Positions 1-12,374 of a stretch of DNA of 64,000 nt are shown in pieces (the stretch's first letter is position 1; every line of letters begins with the position of its first letter). The notes under the pieces were generated by a model. It saw nothing but the letters and a program-made list of their open reading frames with translations, was not told the origin of the DNA and made no database searches. The DNA lies in assembly GCA_948474755.1 (NCBI GenBank), contig CAOLHI010000615.1, forward strand, positions 248,001-312,000, given 5' to 3'. The position numbers and the translations under genes are program-made. The stretch comes from Ctenosaura bakeri (lineage: Eukaryota; Chordata; Lepidosauria; Squamata; Iguanidae).

Positions 1-1204
1 GATATGATATGAATGATTTTTGAGGGGGGCTCCCCAGATAGATCTAACACATCTAGCAGGACTTTGGGAATTTATAGTTGGCTGCATATTATGTATGGCA
101 TGAGCCAAAGGTCATTTACAGATACGCCAGATTTTTTTTCTACTCTTCAGGAGGGTATAGCTCAAGGCTCTTTCAGTTACCACAGATATGAATCTGAGAG
201 GCTAGGGAGGGACCAGTGTAAGTTAATGATTGTGTCAGGCAGGTCTCCCAAAGCTGAATGGCATATATTGGTTGGAGCTTAAGACAATCCATTTGCTATT
301 GGAGGTGTTTCTTCCTGATCAGAGGACAGAATGTGTTTGTGATGATCAGAACATGGGCCATCTTAGTTTTTTGTTTTTTAAAGTTCATTTTAATTTTGAA
401 ATGTACATACTGCAGTCCTAGAGAGTCCACAAAGGATATTCAGAAATAATTCTTATTTTAGTATAACTCTTCTCCCAAAAGTATGCCAAGATGATAAGCA
501 CTCATTGTGTTGTGGACAATGTGTGTACACAGCAGTGATTTTCTGCCAACTTGCTATAGCAGATGATAATACTCTGTTTTATTTTGAGGAAGATCATACT
601 AAATTAAGTGACCTAATTGTTTGATCTGGAGTTCTTCCGAGACACACGTTAGTTGCTTAAAGGTGCAAGCTTTGTTATTCTATGGTTCCTTCTGTGTTCA
701 AAGTCACAGCCTAACTGTTCTAGCCTTCCCAGACCCCTAGTAGAAAATTTGGGGTGTGCTGTCTACAATTAGACCAAGACATTCTAATAAGCCTGGTCTA
801 GATCAAGGAACAGATCTGCCACAAACATTGCCCTAATACATCACGTCGGTAGTATGTTGTGTATCGTACAAATTGGTCTAAATCTGTAGCAACATCTTTA
901 ATTGATTAATTCCCAGCTTCTCTGCCCCCACCTCAAGGTAGCTTACAATATAAGCTCTCAATTTGATTAGAAAAACAAAAGCTTCAAATACTTAGATCTA
1001 AGCTGCCAAGACAAACTTATATCCCTTGAAGACACAAAGAGATTAAGACTTTAATAGTGTAGCCTCTGAGGGAGTAGCTGGGGGAAAAGATATAAGTAAA
1101 GTGAACACTATACCACAATTTAGCTATATACAAAATGATTTACTTCTCTTTGTCCCATTACATGATTTTAACAAAATAGATTGACAAAATCAGAACACTT
1201 GTTT

Positions 1205-1390
1205 GGGAGTGGGTATATACTCATGTATGGTGCCTGAGTACCCTAAGGTCACTAAATCATGTCTGACCTTGGAAGCTAAGCAGGGTCAGCCCTGAATAGT
1301 GCTTGGATGAAAGATCACCAACAGTTATCAGGTGCTGGATGTTATATTTCAGAGAATGGAACTGGCAAAACTTTTGAAAATCAAACTGAG
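1205..1390 (+). repeat. 5S rRNA-derived SINE fragment
   Basis: The stretch around 1255-1345 reads like the middle and 3' half of a 5S rRNA gene: ATGTCTGACCTTGGAAGCTA, then AGCAGGGTCAGCCCTG, then GCTTGGATGAAAGATCACC and a GGTGCTG end. It runs on into a non-5S tail (TTTCAGAGAATGGAACTGGCAAAAC) of the kind found in 5S-derived SINEs of lizards. Substitutions in the internal promoter and loss of both ends make it a dead copy. A plain 5S pseudogene is the alternative, but the tail argues for a SINE. Confidence 0.72.
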
Positions 1391-3769
1391 AATAAACATT
1401 GAGAAGAAAACATTTCTTACTAATGAAAAACTTGGTGATTTTTTTAAAAAAAATCTTAACTCCAGGATTACAGCTTAAAAGATAGAAAGACAAATCAAAC
1501 ATTTCTAAAGAGAACTTTCCAGAGCTAGAGTGCCCCAGACTCTGTTAATCAGATACTATTTTGTGTCCTAAATAGTTGGATCTCTAGAACAAGGATTCCC
1601 TTCAGGGAACCAGCAGGATTGTTTTGAGGGAAGCTGTCCTTCAAACATCCTCATCTCGTACTGTTTTGGGCTTTACAGATATGAACCTGTCCAGAATTGA
1701 ACCAGATGAGCTGAAGCAAAACTGGAATGACATGATCAGAAAAATACTCTCTAGAGATTCAAACTGGCCACTGCATTTGAGCACATTACAGAAAATCACG
1801 ACACAAGCAAAGTATGTGTGAGGGGGCAGATAAGCTTTATCCAGGAATCAGTAACCTGGATCACCACCCAAAACTATGAAATTCTTCTTGCCACAGCTGC
1901 CACTTGGCATTCAGGAACCAGGTTAGGCCCAGAAGATATATGTCTGATCATTCTAGGGTATTGTACAACCTCATCCCAGAAATGACCTATCCCCACTTCC
2001 ATCTACTTGTAAATCAGAAATGCCTCTGTCTCATCTGCCTTAAACCTCACTTTATTCACCTGTTATATCCAAACCAGTCCATTGTGCTACTGTATCCAAA
2101 CTGCAGTCCAGAAACTCCACGGCTTGTCTATGTGGCACTAGATAGGAAAGGCAGAATTTTGCAATACAAATTTAAGGATAACTTATGGTTATCCAATGTT
2201 TAGCTGTAGCTTAAAAAAAAAAAATCCAGAGCAAATATTTTGGCATAGGATGGTTTGTTGTAAGGAAGATTTAATAGCTTGTTATGTCCTATTTATAAAC
2301 AGAAGTCACTTAGAGTTCAGCAGATATATTTAGGATCAGCATTTGTGCATGGTGTTGCAGCTAAATAAAGTAATGCTGGAGCAGCGTACTAGAAGTGTAA
2401 GAAAGCAGAAATTCAGAGTATCACTTGTTACTAAAATGAAATTTTTAAACTCTTTTAACATAATCTGTAAACAATGCATACATAGACTTTGTTTTTTGCT
2501 TATTTGAAAAATGAAAATAATATATTTTACAAATAATATATTTTACAAAGATTTCTCACTATTCTCACAAAATATTGTTTACAAATATTCCAGAGCAAAT
2601 GTTTTATCATTTGCAGTTGCACTGGTTCTGATGTTACATTTACTTGAAAGAACTCGTGTTAACTTTCCATTAGTATTTGCAAGAAGATCTAAAAATTTCA
2701 GAGGTCTTCTATAATATGTGCTATATTATATCAAATTCCATGAAATGATTTCTAATCTAATTTCTGGTTTGCTTAATTTAAGATATCTGTAATGTATGTG
2801 TCTGGGAGTGGTGGGGGGAGTTATGCTAACCTGTCAGTTTAACATATGAATTTTATAGCATATGGTAAACTAAAACCATGGTGACCTTTCGGTCTTGTTG
2901 ATCACATGAATGAAGATGATCATCTGATAATCTGTACTAATCACTCTGAAATAACACCTGTGCAAAAGGCAGCATAATAAATACTGCTTATTTCTGCTGT
3001 ATTTGCTTTTCTAGAAAACTTTTCTATTTAAGAATACCTTAATGCACTGACTTTAAAGCCCCATGGGTCTGCTTAGGCAATTGTTGTATTTCATGTTTAA
3101 TTTTCACCACTGTTCCATTCCTGAGTATAGTCACTTAAACCGCAGCATAGGTAATCTAAATTAAAATATTGTTCAGAATTCAATTAGAACACTTGCTGAA
3201 TGTTTTAACATCTCTACCAGTATCCACAGTTTATGAAAAGTTTATTTCTCACAGTAAGATTTTATATAGTCATTATTGCTAATAAGCCCTCCTTTTTGTA
3301 ATATTGCTTGAATCAGGAGGTATTTTGAAAAGACTGAATGTTTTTTTCCCCATTGTATTTAAAAAAAAACCTTCAGCTGAAAATGTATTATTATTTCAGG
3401 ACAGTAGGTAGGAGAGCCTTGCATCTGTCCCCCCACTCCAAAAGATTTGTAAGGAGCTGCCCAGCTTTGTCACAAGGCTTGAGACATTGGTCCTCCTTCC
3501 CTGGGAGATAAGATGGCAATTGGTTCTACTTTGTGGAAGGAATGGGGGCAGCTTGCTTCTAGATGACAGCAGTAGCCAGAAGACATATGCTGTTAATGTG
3601 GGGACATATTGGAAGGCTGCACAGGGGACATACTTCCATACACTGAGTTCTTCCATACACTGAGGCCCCTTTATAATTGTTGTCCAAAGGGGTAACTATG
3701 TTAGTTAACATAAGTCTAACAATGTTAGTCAGCTTTAGCAAAGGCAACAAAGAGTTTTATGCACCTTGT
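1391..3769. other. Non-coding AT-rich stretch without recognised genes
   Basis: Stops occur in every frame and the longest open stretches (65 and 99 codons near 1.6-2.2 kb) show no family resemblance, codon pattern or splice sites that I can defend. No clear repeat family was recognised. Confidence 0.5.
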
Positions 3770-3962
3770 AATTGTTGTGTGCCTTCAAGTAATTTCCAAC
3801 GTATGGCAGCCCTAAGGCAAACCTATCGGGGGGTTGCTGGGATTGAGATTGTGTGATGAGCCCAAAGTCAACCAGTGGGTTTCCATGGCCAAGCAGGAAT
3901 CGAACCCTAGTCTCCACGGTTGTAGTCCAGTGCTCAAACCACTACACTATGCTGGCTCTCCA
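3770..3962 (-). repeat. Sauria-type tRNA-derived SINE
   Basis: On the minus strand this starts GAGAGCCAGCATAGTGTAGT, has a pol III A box (TAGTGTAGTGGTTTGAGC) and B box (GGGTTCGATTCC), then the conserved body CATGGAAACCCACTGGTTGA, and ends GGAAATTACTTGAAGGCACA followed by a short CAA-rich tail. This order of tRNA-like head, body and 3' tail is that of the squamate Sauria SINE. It is a diverged but nearly complete short-form copy. Confidence 0.88.
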
Positions 3963-4149
3963 CATGGAAGGTGCAGTTGCCAATCTTGCATCATTGTCTG
4001 GTTCCTTCTTGGATTCTAGCCATACTGCCCAGAATGCATTTACACTTTTCCTAGCCTAGATTTCCAGCTTTTCTTTAAAAAAAAAGTATCATACCTATGG
4101 AAGGCAAGATATAAGGCAAAATAATTTTGTATCTACAATTAATCATATG

Positions 4150-4366
4150 TTGTTGTTCCTGCTTCTGCTGTTGTTATTGTTATTGTGTGGCTTAGAATAA
4201 TTTCCAACTTAAGGTGACTCTAACTTGAACTAATCACAGGGTTTTCTGGGGATGAGTGTGTGTGAGATGCCAAAGGTCACCCACTGGGTTTCCATGACCA
4301 AGCAGGGAATCAAACCCTGGTCTCCAGGGTCAAAGTCCAGTGTTCAAACTACTATATCGCTCATAC
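4150..4366 (-). repeat. Sauria-type SINE, second copy
   Basis: Same family and orientation as the copy at 3770. The body GAAACCCAGTGGGTGACC and the B-box area (CAGGGTTTGATTCC) are recognisable on the minus strand, with a TTG/TTA-rich tail on the plus strand at 4150-4190. The A-box end is degraded. Two copies within 600 bp suggest clustered insertion rather than tandem duplication, because they diverge throughout. Confidence 0.85.
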
Positions 4367-4681
4367 CTTTTATTATAACTGTAATAGATTTGTTCGTATT
4401 TGAGGTATCACATTACTCTTTGTTATTTATAGATAAATTTGAGGACAAAAGGTGGGGGAGAGATACTTATAGTTTGATATAGTTATTTCTATTGCAATAA
4501 TAGTGTCTCTATCATGCTCCATAAATTGTATTTCAGTGCCTTCTTTGGAGTCTTTTATAGACATTAGGGGACCACAACCAGACTAAAGGTGGAAATTTCT
4601 TCCTGCAGTTGCTATTTTGGAGCTATAACATTTCACATATTACATTGCTGCCTCACCCTCATCTATATTCTGTGTCTAACC

Positions 4682-4815
4682 CAGGGGTGGGAATCATACA
4701 TCTCTCCAAATCCTGTTGGACTGCATTTCCCAGCATTCCTCATCCTAAGCTAAGTTGGAGCTGCTGACAGCTGCAGTTCAACAACATCTGAAGAGCTGCA
4801 CAATTTCCAACCCTG
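4682..4815. mobile_element. hAT-like foldback MITE (CAGGGGTGGG termini)
   Basis: The ends are CAGGGGTGGGAAT and, inverted, CAGGGTTGGAAAT. Inside, both arms carry a TGTTGGACTGCA-like block, so the element can fold back on itself. The 8-bp flanks (GTCTAACC and CTTTAACT) match at 5 of 8 positions, compatible with an old hAT-type target duplication. No coding capacity. Confidence 0.65.
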
Positions 4816-5030
4816 CTTTAACTTGTGCTTTCTATTCCCTAATGTGTTCAGTGGGGAAGAGGTTTCATTGCTACACAACTGTATAAGCTAGATAGATGGC
4901 CCTTACCTCTCTTGTTTGTATAATATGAAACTGCTTAGTACCTTGGACTCTTCTGGCATGAAATCCTGTTAATCTGCTGATGAAACAACATCTGCTAGTG
5001 AAGCAGTTCCTCTGTATCCTCTCCACATAT

Positions 5031-5060
5031 ACTCTGGAAGGTTTGAGAACCTTCCAGAGT
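5031..5060. repeat. Perfect 13-bp hairpin with 4-nt loop
   Basis: ACTCTGGAAGGTT at 5031-5043 is followed by the loop TGAG and then its exact reverse complement at 5048-5060. It is not inside any repeat I recognise. Confidence 0.8.
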
Positions 5061-5583
5061 AATTTTTGGATACATGGGGGGTTAAAGCTTAGGAAAGGGC
5101 CACTGTATCAATAGAAATATGCTCTTATGAAATTGAATATATCTTATTTTTTTTCCTGCTTCCTCTGTGATACAAGATCAAGGAACAAGATATAGTGTGT
5201 TTGATGAGAGCAGAAGGTCACAGACCCCTTTGAGAATCTGCTGCTTGTTTGTGTTTTGTGTTGTTCTATCATACTTTCCTAAATTTAATAAAAAGACATA
5301 TAAAAAGAGAATCTGATGAAAGTTATGGACATTCTCCACACAAAAATGCAAATTATCATATAATTTGACATTGAAAACATCTTTTTCATGAGACAGTTTC
5401 GTAAGTAACATTAAGGAAGTGCTTGGGATGGCAGAGCATATACAGCAAATAAAATAATTAATTAAATGAATAATACCATTTATGCATTAGGCTGGCAAAT
5501 CAAGAGAAATCTGAAAGGGAGTGATTATGTCTGTTAGAAAATCAAGCCAAAACATTTAATTACGCTATGTCCTTCAATAGATA

Positions 5584-5826
5584 ATTGTTGTTGTTGTTGA
5601 CTTAAAGTCATTTCTGAGTTATAGTCGCCCTAAAGTAAAGTATCACAGGGTTTTCTTGGCACAATTTGTTCAGAGGGGTTTTTTCCTTGCCTTCCTTTGA
5701 GGGTAGGAGAGTGTGACTTGCCCAACCAAGGTCAACCAGTAGGTTTCCATGGGCAAGAAGGAATTCTAACCCTGATCTCCTAATATGCCAGTCCAGTGCT
5801 CAAACCACTATGAGACACCGGCTCTT
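5584..5826 (-). repeat. Sauria-type SINE, long-form copy
   Basis: A TTG tail at 5584-5599 and the head complement CCAGTGCTCAAACCACTATG near the far end delimit it. This copy keeps the middle segment (CTTCCTTTGAGGGTAGGAGAG on the plus strand) that the 3770 copy lacks. The order is otherwise the same and the orientation is minus. Confidence 0.88.
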
Positions 5827-7621
5827 AACTAAATGTGTTAAATCTACTCCAATTTTTCCCACTCCAAATACCCCTCCCTCATTTTTGCCCTCTGGCATTT
5901 TGAGCCCTTCAGAGAGAAATTGCTCTGGAGAACCTGGAAATGAGAAGCGGTACAGTGATAAAAGGTTATGCACCTTTTTCAGTTTAAAATCTCACCCAGA
6001 TTGTTTTTCCTTTTCTTTTTAAGTGTGGTGTTGAAGGTCTGTTACATACATTTGTGTATAATGGGTAGGTAACCCGCTAACATGTTCAACAAGCTAATGT
6101 AGATCATTTTAAATAGCAAGGTTGACAAGATTAAGGATTGATTTGTAATACTTTCCATGAACAGAGAACATCAGGATCTGGAAGGTTGAACCTTTGACTG
6201 TTGTTAGACTTTACATGGAACAGAGATCTTTCACAGTTTCAGTGTCTTCAGAATTAATATACAGTATCTGGTTGTATTTCAGTTATTGCCACAAACATAT
6301 ATGGGCAAAACAGCTGATATTGGAAAGCCAGTTATTTCTCCTTGATATTCAACAGGCAGCCTGATGTGCATTGATTGTGTTTGACTGTACAAGGAATGGA
6401 TACTGTAGATACTTTCTCTTTAGTATGTGCTATTAACTTGTGGGAGGACTGTTGGCCAGCATTCTCAGAGACCTATAACATTTAGCAAACAAAAGTGAAA
6501 TCAAAAGCAAAGGTTCACATCCCGTGACATAATCTCCTCACTTTGATGCCTCTTCATGCACAGTAGAATGCATTGGAACTTCTGTTTTACATGTTCCAAG
6601 CTTTGTTCACCTTTGTGTTCCCCATTGACAGACTTAGAAGAAATTATTTCAGTACTGCTAAACTCACATCCTGAGTTACAAATACTTCTGTTGACAAATG
6701 ACTTTTGTAGAATTTTGCTGAATAAAGTCATTTCTGTACATGAACAGTTTACCACCTGCAACTGTTTATCATATAGCCTTGTTTGGGAATACTGGTAGTA
6801 ACTAAAAACTTAGGAATGTGTGACAGGCTAGAACCCAGCTGTGCCTTCCTAACTTTTTCCAGGGGGTTAAATAAATGGTTACTTTTGTTCATTTTTAACC
6901 TAGCAGGCCTAATAAATTCTTAACCCTTTCATTGATATTGAACTGTAAACAGAATAGTGTTTTAGTCAAATGTACCATAGTTGTGGATGCAACAAGAAAC
7001 AATTGGGTGACCAGATAACTTCTCTACCTACATTTTGCTCAAATCTTTGTATCTTTAGATTGCCAGGAACACACTGGAGTACTTGTTAGCTAATCACTTT
7101 AGACCATACTCTGATTTGGTGGTGCTATCATGGAATGGAATCAACAGATAAGTCGATGGTGAGCTATCTTGGATCTCTGGGCGCTGTCCCATGTTTCGAT
7201 ATCCATTTTCTTAGGTGCTGCTTCTATTATACTTGTTTGAAAAACTGTATACAAAATATGAACACAAGTGGGCAGAGATAAGAAGGGAAATAATGGGAGC
7301 AGATAAATGCTACCTGCAAATATGATTCACAATCATAATGTCCCTTCTTGCAGTCGTATCACAACAATATGGTTAAGAGATTATTATCCCTGCTGCTTAC
7401 ATAAATATATCTTTGCTGTACATGTCAATTGTAACTGGAGGTCAGCCATGAGGTCACCTTCATACATGTGGTTTTATAATGGTCATGTATGCATGTGTGC
7501 ATGTACCATTTTTTTTAAAAAATAAATATTCCTACTGCCTTTTCAAAAATATTGAAATAGAAATTTTGTATGTAAGCAATATGACACATGGAGTGGCCCT
7601 TATTAAAAGTCAGACTACTTC
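5827..7621. other. Non-coding stretch, nothing recognised
   Basis: AT-rich sequence with only short chance reading frames. The overlapping antisense pair of about 80 codons at 6501-6798 has no family resemblance. Confidence 0.5.
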
Positions 7622-7625
7622 CTGG

Positions 7626-8470
7626 TGTTATTTCTGCCACGGCACCCTCAGTGAGGACCCCCAAATATCCTTTCAATATCATTTAATTTGGACTCAGCTG
7701 GACTGGTTAGTGATTACCTCACTTCACGTGTTCGCAAAGTTCTCCGGATAAGCACGGACAGAGAAGCGGCCATTAATGGTTTGCATTCCATTTCTCTTTG
7801 TAGCCAGCACCCAAAACTCGCCCAAAGCTTTAGGGAACTTCCCGCCACGGACTCCTCAATAGCCATATGGCTCTCAGGCAAACTACTCTTGTAAAGTGAG
7901 CCATTAACGTCTCGGCCAAAGGTATTGTTTCCACACACAAATCCCATCACGCGCTACCTGACCTCACCAAATCCTTTTGTCCAGCACCAAAACCTCTTTT
8001 GTTCCCTTTGGGACTGCCACAGCCGAAAGGCATGATCTGCCCTATAAAAACCCTTCATTTTTAACCGATCCTCGGATCACCTTTGACTGCCATCCCGCCC
8101 TGCCGTTGGTGTGTTTAAGGGACTCCCCTCAGCGCCCCACGCTGAGTCTTCTTCCCCGAATCTCCAACCTCTCCCCAGGACTATGGAATAGGTCATATTG
8201 CCTCTCCCTGCAACTCTCTTCCTTTTCTAAGTTAGTTAGTCTATGTTTGTCTTCTGTGTTTTGTTCTTAATAAGGAATTGTTTATTGTTTGGAACCACCT
8301 TGTCTAGCCACTCTCTAACCTGATGCTGTAGACATAGGGTGAAAGATCTCACGTCGTTGCCCTGCCTCTCACTAGCAAGACAGTGCTCTAAGTCTAATTT
8401 ATCCAAATTTGGCATTTCTAATTGGCAAAGTCGGGCACCCCTCGCGTGACCCCCAGTTTCCAGAGTAACA
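7626..8470 (+). mobile_element. Solo LTR of an endogenous retrovirus/Gypsy-like element (copy 1)
   Basis: The 845-bp unit begins TGTTATTTCTG and ends AGAGTAACA, so the termini are TGTTA/TAACA inverted repeats. It is flanked by the same four bases, CTGG, at 7622-7625 and 8471-8474. A TATAAAAA box lies at 8043-8050, about 417 bp in. Downstream come blocks shared in order with the LTR at 26897: GATCCTCGGATCACC, then GAGTC with pyrimidine-rich sequence, CCCTGCCTCTCACTAGC, GGGCACCCCTC and GACCCCCAG. There is no internal region or second LTR, so it is a recombined solo LTR. Orientation follows from the promoter. Confidence 0.85.
8043..8050 (+). promoter_or_regulatory. LTR TATA box
   Basis: TATAAAAA preceded by CCC, at nearly the same offset as the TATA box of the second LTR (417 against 434 bp from the LTR start). 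Confidence 0.7.
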
Positions 8471-8474
8471 CTGG

Positions 8475-10640
8475 TACAAATATTTCTGTAAATCTCTACC
8501 AGAATTTTAAAATGTCTAAAATATAAATGCTAATAGAACATTAGGTTGCATCACCACTAAGCTACATTTATTAAGTAAATGTGCTGGATGATCCTGTAGT
8601 GAAACATCAGCATCAGTGTAGCTCTGTAGCTTAATGGAACCACTGGATTGCAGTGGTTACTTCTGGCTTCCATGGGACGATTTTATTCTGTACCTTAAAG
8701 GAGCTATCCAAACTGTTGAGCTCCACTTCCCAAATAAGTTCAGCACCTTGGAGAGCTTTCCAAATCTGGAGTAAATTCACCAACTCCCTGACATGAGATC
8801 TACCAATCCACCACTGCTGGGTTGTGAATAAGTCCTGTTTGCCTAATTAGCATTACTTCCATGTTAATATTTGAAAGATTCTCATTTCTATCTCACTTAC
8901 GCTTTTTAACATATGACTGTGCTTTGAGGAAAGTCTATGAAATCTATTTCAAGACATGTGTCCTCTTTGTACACTACTGTTGGATTTACATGGTCCATTA
9001 AAAACTGCTATGCCTTGCTGCTGAATATACTTCAGCAGAGAAGAAACACCACCCAATAAATCAATAACTCAAGCTATTGTTTATTAGGTTGCTAATCCTT
9101 TACTTCACATTGCTGCTCAGATCATTGTAGACCTTTGCACTCTTTATGTTGAGCTAACATAGGATAGAAGCAAAAGGCTTTGTCTTGATGACAGATAGTT
9201 GGATGGAAAACCTCTAAGGAATAATCTAAATGGTGTAGGAACTTGTGAGGCATATCTCACCCTTCCATTTAATTCCTTCTTAAGCCAAAGCGAAGCATTA
9301 TATTTTAGAGCTTCTGTAGGCTGAGATGTAAAACCAAGGTCCTGACCACTTGTAGCTGTTAAAATTCCTATGGGACTCATCATAGAAGTATAAGATGTTA
9401 ATGTTAATATCCTGGCCAAATTCCAAAAGGGATAATTGCATTCTTCCTACCTAAATTCTCCCTGCAATTTCAGTTAGTTATGGTATTCTTCTTCACTTCC
9501 TTTTCTACGATGGGCTGCACTCTATACCATGAAGCAGTTGTTGTATTTCATTCCAGAAGTAGCTGTATTTCAGTAACTGATTAAGTGTTTGCTGTATATG
9601 ATCTCTAAGCACTATTGGATGCAGTGGAACATTTGAGACCATTATGCAGCTGTAAATTCTTTACATTTTCAAACAGAAGCTCAAGGTAGTGATGATTAAG
9701 TACAAAAATAGCATTAGGGGTTATAGAAATACAGTGGGAGTATAATTCAATTTTCCCCACTCACCAGCCACTAGCTGGGGCAAGCAGGACAGCCAGAAGG
9801 AATGGGAAAGCATATCTGCCACCTGATAAGACAGAGATGTGATTACTGCTGTGGAAATGGAATCTTCTACTTTAATACTGCTAAGTTCCATCTTCTCCTT
9901 GGGCCCATGCATTTTAGTTATCTTTCTTGCTTCAGGAAGTAAAACATGAGGTGTGGGAGAAACTATCTCCTCCTCACACAAGTAGCAAGGTGATTTTTTA
10001 AAAAAACCTGAAAATGACTGCATGTTTAGGAGTTTCCTATTCTGGTATTGCTGTATCCTGTTCTTATATACTAAGTGTCATATCCCTTACCATGCTACTG
10101 TTTCATATTCCTCCTCTTCCATTTCCCATCACATTCTAGTGTCACAAATTGATGACAGAGAAGTATAGTAGCATTCACACTTTATCCCATCCCTATCAAC
10201 TGGACCGATAAGGACTAAGGGGATCTGCTTGGGCTGTTTCAAAATTTCATTACAAGAGAAGGAGAAAAATTAAGCAAGATAAAGAAAAAGACAGATAAAC
10301 AAGGGAAAAGTGTACTCATATTGCAGAATCACAGGTTAAAGGTGCATCTGGCATCTGAAACTGAAACCGCTGTGTCATACTACATTACTTAACAATCCAG
10401 ACATTTGTATCTTTTATATCCCAAAGTATATCTCTAGAGACAGACACACTTTAACTTTTCCTCTCACTGTTCCCAGTGCAGGCAAACTGTAGTGACAAAA
10501 TACAAAAGTTGCTGCCCATCCAAAGATGAGAAGATATGAACGAAGCTTCCCTTAATAACTGCTTGTGTTTTTCTAGCATTTGTCCTTGAAAGCTGTTGTT
10601 ATAACCCTAGAATACCAATACCACTTAATGTAGTTGCATA
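8475..10640. other. Non-coding stretch
   Basis: No exon-like or repeat structure that I could name. Open frames here, such as the 100-codon minus-strand one at 9721-10023, lack any recognisable motif. Confidence 0.5.
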
Positions 10641-10643
10641 CAG

Positions 10644-10740
10644 TGGCCTGAATCCTGTTGTTAGTCCCCAGCTAGCAGTACCATTCAACAACCGATTCAA
10701 TTAATCTGTTTTAATGAGAATAGAAGTAGGATTCAGGCCA
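10644..10740. mobile_element. Short MITE with TGGCCTGAATCCT inverted ends
   Basis: TGGCCTGAATCCTGTT at the left end is mirrored by GTAGGATTCAGGCCA at the right end, enclosing about 70 bp. A related left end (TTGGCCTGAATCC) occurs near 35500 with a mirrored GGATTCCACATGGCC near 35580. The superfamily was not identified and the target duplication is unclear. Confidence 0.55.
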
Positions 10741-11096
10741 GTATGTGTGTTTGCATTGCAAAGATCAATGGACCATTCTGTAATTTTAAACTCCTAAGGC
10801 CTGAAAATATGAATCAAAGCTAGGGCTACATTTATTGTTTATTATTTGTTTTTTTGTTTGTTGTTATGTACGAAACATGAAAAGGCAGTAGCAGACTCAT
10901 TTCCTGCAGAACAGTTGGACAGAATATTGATTCAATGTTTTGCCGTATATCTTTGCTTTTAAAGGTATAGAGACTTTTTTTAAAAAAAGAAAAGCTCGAA
11001 ATCTAGGCCACTAAATGTGCAAAGAAATTCCAGGTAGTATGGCTAGAGTCCAAGAAGGATCCAGACAATGATGCAAAATGGCAACTGTACCTTCCA

Positions 11097-11288
11097 TTTG
11101 GAGAGCCAGCATGTGTAGTGGTTTGAGACTACGGTTCAATTTCTGCTTGGCCATGAAAACCCACTGAGTGACCTTGTGTGCATCACACACTCTCAGCCCC
11201 AGAAAATCCCATGATAAGTTCATCTTAGGGTCGATGTAAGTTGGAAATAACTTGAAGGCACACAACAACAACAACAACAACAACAACC
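11097..11288 (+). repeat. Sauria-type SINE with (CAA)n tail
   Basis: GGAGAGCCAGCATGTGTAGTGG at the head, then a TTCAATTTCTGCTTGGCCATG B-box region, GAAAACCCACTGAGTGACCT, and a 3' end GAAATAACTTGAAGGCACAC followed by about eight CAA units. A few bases of the tRNA-like anticodon arm are missing. The intact CAA tail suggests a younger copy than those at 3770-4366. Confidence 0.9.
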
Positions 11289-11290
11289 TT

Positions 11291-12340
11291 CCATTTGGTT
11301 TTCTCTTACTGTTTTTTACCTCTCTCACTCCCATGTGCATCTAGTCTCTCCTCCCCCTTGCATTCTCATTCATCTATTATTTTCCTGTATGTATGTTTGT
11401 ATTTATTAAACACACATATATGCACAATTGGATTCAGGAACAGTGAATATTCACCAGGTGGGTGAGTTTTACAGCTGTAAGACCAGTGTTGTTTCAGCAG
11501 TACAAAGACCAAAAGAGAAGGTCTTCAGAATCCCATCTAAAACTAACTGTAAGCTTTTGGATCAAACCTCAAAGTTTACTTTTGTTAAGTAGACACCACT
11601 CTTATTTCCAAGGAGACCTCTTCCTCCTGAGAAGCTTGTCTGGCACCAGTTGGTTCAATGTGATACTGAAATTAGTTCTTAATTAAAATTCATTCACCCA
11701 TCTCAAAACAAAATGGCCCTGAGATGCATACCTTCAGGGTTCCTGTACTATTGATGTTGAGTTTCAGATGTCTAGGTATCATAGTCTTGAAGCTATGGAC
11801 TGAGACATATATCGACTCTCTCGTTCTTTCATTGTTATACACAAGACAACTTCAATGGCTTCATATAAGGAGTGTCTTACTGAAAATACAGGATGGTTTC
11901 AGATGTGGTTTTTGTCATGTTATTGAAGCTTATGTGGGTTCCAGATAACATTGTCCTTCACATGTAACCCTCCCTTGCCTTTCTACCATTTCTTCCATCT
12001 TCTTTCTTGCTGTGGAAAATCCATCAAGGAGGGAAAGATGAAATAAACGCACATTGCCCTCTAACTGCTAACGTTCCATCTGGAGACCCATGTGTATTCT
12101 GTAGTTAAAATAGAAGACATCTACTTATCTCCTTATTGTTTTTCCTGCTACATACTTGCCACATCTGGCTTCAGTTTTAAACATACTTTCTAGGAAATAA
12201 GCCACTAAACACAATAGGACACTGTGTCCAAGTATTTGTAGAATTACATTGTAACCATTCTTGCTCTTTTATATGTTTATTTTAACTAGAGATGGAAAGA
12301 ATATTTGAAAAATCATTTAAATACATCCTTTTTGAGTATT
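11291..12340. other. Non-coding stretch
   Basis: No gene, splice site pair or known repeat supported. Confidence 0.5.
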
Positions 12341-12374
12341 GATGCTGACAGGAAGAATCCTGGGCTGATAAAAA

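Noticed and set aside
1624..2203. Two plus-strand frames that might be exons of a gene flanking MSTN such as PMS1
   Set aside because: PMS1 lies on that side of MSTN in mammals, but I could not match any motif of it and the first frame simply stops; no acceptor/donor pair fits.
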